From contig CAYYTK010000013.1 in the NCBI GenBank assembly GCA_964474695.1, positions 1 through 64,000 of the forward strand: 64,000 nucleotides of DNA, given 5' to 3'. Shown here piece after piece: positions 59,040 to 64,000 of the stretch. How positions within the stretch are numbered: position 1 is the stretch's first letter; each line of letters opens with the position of its first letter. A program made the translations under genes and the position numbers. The notes beneath the pieces are model-generated. The model searched no databases. It was not told where the DNA came from and was given only the letters and a program-made list of their open reading frames with translations. This stretch comes from DAOUBP01 sp964474695. Its GTDB lineage: Bacteria; Chloroflexota; Anaerolineae; CG2-30-64-16.

Positions 59040-59340
59040 AGATCGCATGGCATTAACGGCGATGACGGAGACAGGCCGGCGTTTATCCGCCGCAGAGAGC
59101 TGCCGGTCGGTGCGAGGCAGCGGCGCAGGCGCCAGCATCCCCTCCCGAGCCGCGGCCCGGAACGCACGCCACACCCATGCAGGCGTGGTGCGCCACTATG
59201 GGCCGCCGCCTCGCCCCCGTTAGCGGGCATGATGAGGCTGCGGCCAGGACGCCGCGGCGAAACAGGGTGGCACCACGAGCGCTCCTCGTCCCTGGCCGGC
59301 ACGATTGTGACCGGCGCGGACGGGAGCGTCTTCTATTTAA
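59040..59340 (+). ncRNA. T-box leader of serS
   Basis: The conserved T-box AGGGTGGCACCACG is at 59264-59277. Stem I signatures are GATGACGGAGACAGG near 59059 and AGAGAGCTGCCGGTCGGTGC near 59094, followed by a candidate serine specifier AGC at 59134-59136. The antiterminator competes with a strong terminator: CGCTCCTCGTCC (from 59280) pairs with GGACGGGAGCG (to 59328), followed by TCTTCTATTT. Uncharged tRNA-Ser should allow read-through into serS. The specifier choice is tentative. Confidence 0.85.
59280..59340 (+). terminator. T-box attenuator
   Basis: Interrupted stem CGCTCC-GTCC-GGCCGG against CCGG-GGAC-GGAGCG followed by TCTTCTATTT; alternative to the antiterminator formed with the T-box sequence. 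Confidence 0.75.
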
Positions 59341-59357
59341 GGTCACCATTCAGCCTT

Positions 59358-59405
59358 AGCGGAGCATCCTGAGCGGAGGGCGATAGCCCGCAGTCGAAGG
59401 GTGCG
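59358..59405. repeat. Dispersed CTGAGCGGAG...GTCGAAGG element between T-box and serS
   Basis: CATCCTGAGCGGAGGGCGAT then AGCCCGCAGTCGAAGGGTGC. It lies between the attenuator and the ribosome binding site of serS, so it is transcribed in the read-through leader. Confidence 0.88.
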
Positions 59406-59457
59406 GAGCGACCGCCGACATGTTAAGTTCGTAAGCGCAGCTTCGGAGGAGGAGAAC

Positions 59458-60738
59458 ATGCTGGACATCAAATTCATGCGGGAGCATCGTGACGAGGTCT
59501 TTGCGGCCATGGCCGCGCTGGGCGCGCAGGACGCGCCGGCCGCCCAGGCATTGGCGTCGGACGAGCGGCGCCGCGCGATCCTGGTGCAGGTGGAGGCGCT
59601 GCGCGCCGAGCGCAATGCCGGCTCCAAGCAAATCGGCCAACTCATGCGCGAAGGCAAGCGGGCCGAGGGAGGGGCGCTGCAGGCGCGCATGACGGCCATC
59701 GGCGATGAGATCGCGGGCCTGGATGCCGAGCTGGCACAGGTGGAGGCCGCGTTGGGCGATGCCATGCTGCGCATCCCCAACCTGCCGCACCCCAGCGTGC
59801 CGGTGGGCAAGGATGAGACCGAGAACGTGGTGGTGCGCGTCGAGGGCCAGCAGCGGGCGTTCGACTTCACCCCGCAGCCGCACTGGGACCTGGGCCCGGC
59901 GCTGGGCATCATCGACTTCGATCGCGGGGTCAAGATGAGCGGCACGCGCTTCTATGTGCTCAAGGGGGCGGGGGCGCGGCTGCAGCGCGCATTGATTGCG
60001 TGGATGCTGGACTTGCACATCGGGCAGCACGGCTACACCGAGGTCGCGCCGCCCTACATGGTGAAGTCGGAGATGCTGGTGGGCACGGGCCAGTTGCCGA
60101 AGTTCGATGAGAACCTGTACCACGATGTCGAGGAGGATTTCTGGTGGATCCCCACGGCTGAGGTGCCGGTGACCAACCTCTATCGCGACGAGATCCTGGA
60201 TGGCGCCCAGTTGCCGATCTATCATGTGGCGTACACGCCGTGCTTCCGGCGTGAGAAGATGAGCTCGGGCCGGGATGTGCGCGGCATCAAGCGCGGGCAT
60301 CAGTTCGATAAGGTCGAGATGGTGAAGTTCGTGCGGCCCGAAGGCTCGCTCGATGAGTTGATGAGCCTGGTGGACAATGCCGAGGATGTGTGCCGCGGGC
60401 TGGGCATCCCGTACCGCGTGATCCAGATGTGCACCGGCGACCTGAGCTTCACCGCGGCGGCCAAGTACGACGTCGAGATGTGGGCGCCGGGCTGCCAGGA
60501 GTGGCTGGAAGTGAGCTCGTGCAGCCTCTTCAACGATTTCCAGGCGCGGCGAGCCAACATCCGCTACCGGCCGGAGCCGGGCGCCAGGCCGGAGTATGTG
60601 CACACGCTCAACGGCTCGGGCCTCGCGCTGCCGCGCGTGCTGATCGCGGTGATCGAGAATTACCAGCAGGCCGATGGCACGATCGTCGTGCCGGAGATGC
60701 TGCGGCCGTATATGGGTGGCATCGAGAGGATCGGGTAG
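59458..60738 (+). CDS. serS: Seryl-tRNA synthetase
   Basis: 426 residues; ATG 59458 with GGAGGAGGAG upstream. N-terminal coiled-coil arm about 30-105 that grips the long variable arm of tRNA-Ser. Class II catalytic core: TAEVPVTNLY, motif 2 TPCFRREKMSSGRDVRGIKR (near 262), and motif 3 NGSGLALPRVLIAVIENYQQ (near 385). Length and order are standard. Charges serine onto tRNA-Ser; two tRNA-Ser genes follow directly, and expression is governed by the T-box upstream. Confidence 0.98.
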   Translation: MLDIKFMREHRDEVFAAMAALGAQDAPAAQALASDERRRAILVQVEALRAERNAGSKQIGQLMREGKRAEGGALQARMTAIGDEIAGLDAELAQVEAALGDAMLRIPNLPHPSVPVGKDETENVVVRVEGQQRAFDFTPQPHWDLGPALGIIDFDRGVKMSGTRFYVLKGAGARLQRALIAWMLDLHIGQHGYTEVAPPYMVKSEMLVGTGQLPKFDENLYHDVEEDFWWIPTAEVPVTNLYRDEILDGAQLPIYHVAYTPCFRREKMSSGRDVRGIKRGHQFDKVEMVKFVRPEGSLDELMSLVDNAEDVCRGLGIPYRVIQMCTGDLSFTAAAKYDVEMWAPGCQEWLEVSSCSLFNDFQARRANIRYRPEPGARPEYVHTLNGSGLALPRVLIAVIENYQQADGTIVVPEMLRPYMGGIERIG

Positions 60739-60865
60739 CGAATCGGCGAATCGGCCCCCGCGCGCAAACCCGTTCACCCCCTCCTTTTTGACACAAGGCC
60801 GTCATCGTGCTATACTCGCGGGCGGTTGTGAGGCTGAGGAATTTGCCTGGAGCAGCCGCCTGCAC

Positions 60866-60953
60866 GGAGGGATGGCCGAGCGGTCTATGGCGGCGGTCTT
60901 GAAAACCGTTAGGGCGCAAGTCCTCGGGGGTTCGAATCCCTCTCCCTCCGCCA
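60866..60953 (+). tRNA. tRNA-Ser (UGA)
   Basis: Acceptor GGAGGGA/TCCCTCC, anticodon loop CTTGAAA with anticodon TGA, long variable arm (TAGGGCGCAAGTCCT), T-loop TTCGAAT, encoded CCA at 60951-60953. Confidence 0.96.
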
Positions 60954-60971
60954 CAACAGGATACGGACCTT

Positions 60972-61064
60972 GGGGAGGTCGCATAGCTTGGTCGAGTGCG
61001 CCCGCCTGCTAAGTGGGTAAGGGAGAAATTCCTCCCTTCGCGGGTTCAAATCCCGCCCTCCCCG
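60972..61064 (+). tRNA. tRNA-Ser (GCU)
   Basis: Acceptor GGGGAGG/CCTCCCC, anticodon loop CTGCTAA with anticodon GCT, long variable arm (AAGGGAGAAATTCCTCCCTT), T-loop TTCAAAT, discriminator G; CCA is not encoded. Confidence 0.95.
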
Positions 61065-61105
61065 CCTGGCGCTTGGGGGTGTACGCACCGCCAGCGACCT
61101 GATAT

Positions 61106-61182
61106 GTCCCAGTAGCTCAGTGGATTAGAGCGCTTCCCTGCGGAGGAAGAGGCCGAGCGTTCGAATCGCTCCTGGGATACCA
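61106..61182 (+). tRNA. tRNA-Arg (GCG)
   Basis: Acceptor GTCCCAG/CTGGGAT, D-stem GCTC/GAGC, anticodon stem CTTCC/GGAAG with loop CTGCGGA giving anticodon GCG, variable loop AGGCC, T-arm GAGCG TTCGAAT CGCTC, encoded CCA. Length 77 is canonical. Confidence 0.93.
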
Positions 61183-61187
61183 TGTGA

Positions 61188-61224
61188 AAAGCCCGCCGGA
61201 TCCACGATCCGGCGGGCTTTCTTT
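61188..61224 (+). terminator. Rho-independent terminator after the tRNA cluster
   Basis: Perfect 15-bp stem AAAGCCCGCCGGATC / GATCCGGCGGGCTTT with a 3-base loop, followed by CTTT. Confidence 0.9.
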
Positions 61225-61305
61225 AACCACGAAGGCACAAAGACACCAAGTCCTTCAGCAGTCTGTCGTTTCGTGGCTTTGTGTCTTGGTGGTGCAACTC
61301 CTGGC
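61225..61305. repeat. Long inverted repeat (ACCACGAAGGCACAAAGACA type)
   Basis: Left arm CCACGAAGGCACAAAGACAC and CAAG; right arm CTTCGTGG-like TTTCGTGGCTTTGTGTCTTG and GTGGT. An intergenic dispersed palindrome between the tRNAs and the 3' end of the histidine kinase gene; it may also terminate the kinase transcript. Confidence 0.78.
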
Positions 61306-61321
61306 CGGCATCAGCAGCGCG

Positions 61322-62770
61322 TCACGCTGTTGGCAGCGTCGCGGTGAAGATAGTGCCCTGTCCCACCGTGCTCTCCACGGTGAGCGCCCCCCCCTGCGCC
61401 TCCGCCAGATCCCTGGCAATGGCCAGCCCCAGGCCGGCCCCGCGGCCGGTGCGGGAGGCCTGGCCGCGATAGAAGCGCTCGAAGATGTGCGGCAACTGAT
61501 CGGCAGGGATGCCGGGGCCGCGGTCGCGCACGTTGAATGCGACCAGTGTGGCGTTGGCCGCGGCCGTCAGGGTGACGGGCGTGCCGGCAGGCGTGTGCAC
61601 CAACGCGTTGTCCACCAGGATCAGCAGGATCTGTTTGAGCGCGTCGCGATCACCCTGCACCAACGCGTCCTCCGGAACTTCGCAGAGCACCTCGGTGCCT
61701 GGGGCCAGCAGCCTGGCCTGGCGGCAGACATCTTCGATGAGCGCGCGCACGGGAATCGGGTCGGCGCGTAGCGGTTGGCCGGTGTCGGCGCGCGCCAGCA
61801 CCAGCAATTGATTGACCAGGCGGATCAGCCGATCCACCTCTTCGGTGGTGTCCGCCAGGATCTCCGTGCGCTCGTCGGTCGCGATGGGCGGATTCCGCTG
61901 CAGCAGCTCGATGTTGCCGCGCACCGTGGTGAGCGGAGTTCGCAGCTCGTGCGAGGCGTCAGCCACGAAGCGGCGCTGCGCGTTGAGCGAAGTCTCAAGC
62001 TGGCGGTAGCCTGACTCCAGCTCTGCCAACATATTATTGAAGGTGAACGCGAGTTGGCCAACTTCATCTGCCGGCCCCTGGTGCTCCACGCGGCGGCCGA
62101 AGTTGCGTTCAGAGCCGATGGCCTGCGCGGTCTGTGTGATGCGGTGGATGGGCGCGAGCGCGGCCCCGGCGGCCACCCAGCCCAGCGCGAGCGCGGCCAG
62201 GATGGCCAGGCTGCTGCCGATCAGCAGGATCAAGCGCAGCCGATTCAACGACTGCTGCGGCTGCTGGATGGGGAAAGCCACCTGCACGATAAAGGGATCC
62301 TCGTCCGGTTGGGTCTTGAGCTGGCTGTAGATCAGCAGCGGCTCATCCTGCACCGTAGCGGTCTCGAACCATCCTTCACCGGCCTGCACCGCGATCAGCC
62401 CCTTATCGCTGAGCGGCAGCGTGGCGCCGCTCAGGTCCAGCGATTGTCCGGTGACTTCGCCTGCCAGGTTGCGCGTTTGCGTCCAGCGACCCGGGAGTGT
62501 GCCGCTGGGCAGCGTGAATTGCTGCTCTGTATCAGGCGCCGCGGTGTCTGACGCTGCGCGCGGTGGCGCGCCGTCGTCAGGCTGAAACACGCCCAGGTCA
62601 AGCTGCGGCCTGTATCTGTGCGGGAAGAAGGCAGCTTCGCGCACCAGGTTGGCCTTGATATCTTGATAAATCGACCGTGACTGGGCCGCGTACAGAATGC
62701 TGCTGAACGCGATCACGGTTAAGGCCAGGACCGCGGTGTACAGCAAAGTCAACCGCAGGCGGATGGACAT
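61322..62770 (-). CDS. Sensor histidine kinase
   Basis: 482 residues from ATG 62770, eight bases after the regulator stop with GAGG just upstream. Two membrane segments (about 9-30 and 185-207) flank a roughly 150-residue extracytoplasmic sensor of no recognised family. A HAMP domain follows (about 208-262), then the phosphoacceptor His274 in DASHELRTPL, N box LILVDNALVHTP, G1 DRGPGIPAD, F box FERFYRG and G2 GAGLGLAI. Classic EnvZ/BaeS-like. Signals to the adjacent regulator. Confidence 0.96.
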   Translation of the reverse strand: MSIRLRLTLLYTAVLALTVIAFSSILYAAQSRSIYQDIKANLVREAAFFPHRYRPQLDLGVFQPDDGAPPRAASDTAAPDTEQQFTLPSGTLPGRWTQTRNLAGEVTGQSLDLSGATLPLSDKGLIAVQAGEGWFETATVQDEPLLIYSQLKTQPDEDPFIVQVAFPIQQPQQSLNRLRLILLIGSSLAILAALALGWVAAGAALAPIHRITQTAQAIGSERNFGRRVEHQGPADEVGQLAFTFNNMLAELESGYRQLETSLNAQRRFVADASHELRTPLTTVRGNIELLQRNPPIATDERTEILADTTEEVDRLIRLVNQLLVLARADTGQPLRADPIPVRALIEDVCRQARLLAPGTEVLCEVPEDALVQGDRDALKQILLILVDNALVHTPAGTPVTLTAAANATLVAFNVRDRGPGIPADQLPHIFERFYRGQASRTGRGAGLGLAIARDLAEAQGGALTVESTVGQGTIFTATLPTA

Positions 62771-62778
62771 AGCGCGCC

Positions 62779-63459
62779 TCACGATTCCTCCCGCAGGGCG
62801 TAGCCCACCCCACGCACAGTCTGGATGAGCCTCGGCTCGCCGCCGGCTTCGGTCTTTTTGCGCAGATAGCCAACGTAGACCTCGAGCACGTTGTCTTCGC
62901 CGCCAAAATCGTAGCCCCACACATCCATCAGAATCTGCTCGCGGCTCAACACCTGGCGAGCATGGCGCAGCAGCAAATACAGCAGATCGTACTCCTTGGC
63001 CGTCAGGTTGAAGCTGCGATCGCCGCGACAGGTCTCACGCGTGGCCGGGTTCAGGCGAAGGTCGGCGTAGGTCAGCACCTCCTCTTTGGGGGCTGCTGCC
63101 GGACGACGCAGGAGCGCGTGAACGCGCGCCAGCAGCTCGGCGGGTGCGAACGGCTTGACGAGGTAGTCGTCCGCGCCGGTCTCCAGGCCTTCGACGCGGT
63201 TTTCCACGGCATCGCGCGCGGTCAGCATCAGGACCAGCGTCCTATCGCCGGCTTCGCGCAACCGCTTCAACACGCTGATGCCATCCAGGCCCGGCATCAG
63301 CCAGTCGAGTATGACGACGTCCGGCCGCTGGGCCTGTATCTGACCCAACGCTTCGGCGCCGTTGGCCGCGCTCAGGACGCGAAAGCCCTCATACGCCAGC
63401 GTGCGCTGCAGCATCTTCAGAAGCCGGGGATCATCATCTACGATTAAGATCGTTGCCAT
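62779..63459 (-). CDS. OmpR/PhoB-family response regulator
   Basis: 226 residues from ATG 63459; the longer reading to 63567 crosses the promoter. Receiver domain 1-120 with acidic DDD near the N-terminus, phospho-acceptor Asp52 (VVILDWLMPG), LMLTARDAVENR (Thr) and LVKPFAPAELLAR (Lys). C-terminal winged helix 128-224 (FNLTAKEYDLLYLLLRHARQ, VGYLRKKTEAGGEPRLIQTV, RGVGYAL). It is phosphorylated by the kinase encoded 8 bp downstream. Likely target: the divergent htrA-like gene, whose upstream DNA holds three 11-bp-spaced repeats. Confidence 0.97.
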   Translation of the reverse strand: MATILIVDDDPRLLKMLQRTLAYEGFRVLSAANGAEALGQIQAQRPDVVILDWLMPGLDGISVLKRLREAGDRTLVLMLTARDAVENRVEGLETGADDYLVKPFAPAELLARVHALLRRPAAAPKEEVLTYADLRLNPATRETCRGDRSFNLTAKEYDLLYLLLRHARQVLSREQILMDVWGYDFGGEDNVLEVYVGYLRKKTEAGGEPRLIQTVRGVGYALREES

Positions 63460-63561
63460 CGGTTGCCCACCTGAATCGGTTCGCTGATTATGCTGCCGAT
63501 TATACCACTCCCTGCCTGAGATTAAGCTAAACTTAACCTGTGGGGAAGCTGAGAAGGCCAG

Positions 63562-63614
63562 CCTCACCCCCTGCCCCCTCTCCCATGCTGTGGGAGAGGG
63601 GGCAGGGGGTGAGG
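63562..63614. repeat. 24-bp perfect-stem hairpin between the divergent genes
   Basis: CCTCACCCCCTGCCCCCTCT and CCCA on one arm, mirrored in TGGGAGAGGGGGCAGGGGGT and GAGG, with a 5-base loop TGCTG. It sits between two promoters, so it is probably a dispersed element rather than a gene terminator. Confidence 0.85.
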
Positions 63615-63627
63615 CGCTCTCACCTGA

Positions 63628-63660
63628 TTCTTAAGTGCTTCTGCGCGAATTCTCAGGCTT
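63628..63660 (+). promoter_or_regulatory. Candidate OmpR-type operator upstream of the HtrA-like gene
   Basis: TTCTTAAGTGC, TTCTGCGCGAA and TTCTCAGGCTT begin at 63628, 63639 and 63650, an 11-bp period typical of tandem binding by winged-helix regulators. A second motif, TTAAGCTAAACTTAACC (63521-63537), lies before the regulator gene and may serve autoregulation. Confidence 0.5.
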
Positions 63661-63710
63661 CGCTTGTAGACTCCGGTGAGATCGATGAGATCACACAATA
63701 GGAGGCATCT

Positions 63711-64000
63711 ATGGTGAGCAAAAACAACGGCACTGCCCTTTGGATGGTCGGGTTGTTGCTGGTGGTGGTGTTGGCGGTCGGCTCGAACGGGGCGACGAGC
63801 GCGGTCACAGAGGTTGCGCGGCCCGTGGTCACGCCCGTGGCGGTGGCGTCCTCCATGACGACGGTTTCGTTGGCAACGGGAACGCAGGCTGCGTCTGCCG
63901 AGGGGCCAGGCCTCGAGGTCATCTACGAACAGGTGAATCCCTCGGTAGTGGAGGTGATCAATCTGGCGCGGGCCGGACGGTTCAGCAGCGCGGCCGTGGA
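63711..64000 (+). CDS. HtrA/DegP-like serine protease, N-terminal part
   Basis: 96 residues visible, cut by the right edge. AGGAGG is 5 bases before ATG 63711. Residues 11-27 are a hydrophobic signal anchor (LWMVGLLLVVVLAVGS). A Thr/Ala/Val-rich linker follows, and LEVIYEQVNPSVVEVINLAR is the conserved first segment of trypsin-like HtrA proteases. The catalytic His, Asp and Ser would lie beyond the window. Divergent from the two-component genes, consistent with control by them as an envelope-stress protease. Confidence 0.82.
   Translation, partial: MVSKNNGTALWMVGLLLVVVLAVGSNGATSAVTEVARPVVTPVAVASSMTTVSLATGTQAASAEGPGLEVIYEQVNPSVVEVINLARAGRFSSAAV

Overview
The window looks like a piece of a high-GC Chloroflexota (Anaerolineae/Caldilinea-like) chromosome. 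That placement is an inference from several things seen together: large secreted proteins built from propeller, P-domain and GEVED modules; a T-box-controlled serS; an enormous exopolysaccharide locus; candidate leaderless promoters; and a very high load of dispersed short repeats. A run of 100 Ns (31106-31205) marks a scaffold gap inside a simple-sequence repeat.

Layout. 1-993: the 5' part of a glycosyltransferase carrying an in-frame 48-bp tandem repeat. 1226-15477: four paralogous secreted proteins (two propeller proteins, one M28 peptidase, one DUF11-like protein) sharing a C-terminal FnIII-like domain and a motif + hydrophobic helix + Arg/Lys anchor, interrupted by a DUF433/DUF5615 toxin-antitoxin pair. 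16146-19845: a 66-residue Cys-ending peptide gene followed by a gingipain-like (C25) secreted peptidase, behind a perfect 10-bp palindrome. 20397-58875: the polysaccharide locus, with a Wzz/BY-kinase fusion, 13 sequence-recognised glycosyltransferases in this region plus one GT39-like membrane enzyme (the partial gene at the left edge is additional), two Wzm/Wzt ABC export pairs, two ligase/polymerase membrane proteins, sugar epimerases, a sugar aminotransferase, three left-handed-helix acyltransferases, a UbiA prenyltransferase, a methyltransferase and a B12-radical SAM protein. Two further toxin-antitoxin pairs sit in it. 59000-61182: T-box, serS, two tRNA-Ser and a tRNA-Arg. 61322-64000: a histidine kinase/response regulator pair divergent from an HtrA-like protease.

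How it works together. Wzm/Wzt pairs export lipid-linked glycans assembled by the glycosyltransferases; the Wzz/BY-kinase sets chain length or export; the ligase-like proteins polymerise or attach; the secreted modular proteins and peptidases act at the cell surface. Genes 51993 down to 35094 (17 genes, no gap above 14 bp) form one apparent operon whose first two genes are a toxin-antitoxin pair.

The strongest unusual signals are: (1) dispersed short repeats inserted in frame into about a dozen protein genes, including one surface loop hit by different repeat families in paralogs; (2) a toxin-antitoxin cassette sitting between 76-bp duplications of a glycosyltransferase 5' end; (3) the small peptide/C25 peptidase operon; (4) matching composition breaks inside both Wzt genes; and (5) a plus-strand pair of uncharacterised genes (33818-35053) with a leaderless-type promoter. 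All functional names rest on motif recognition by eye; no database search was run.
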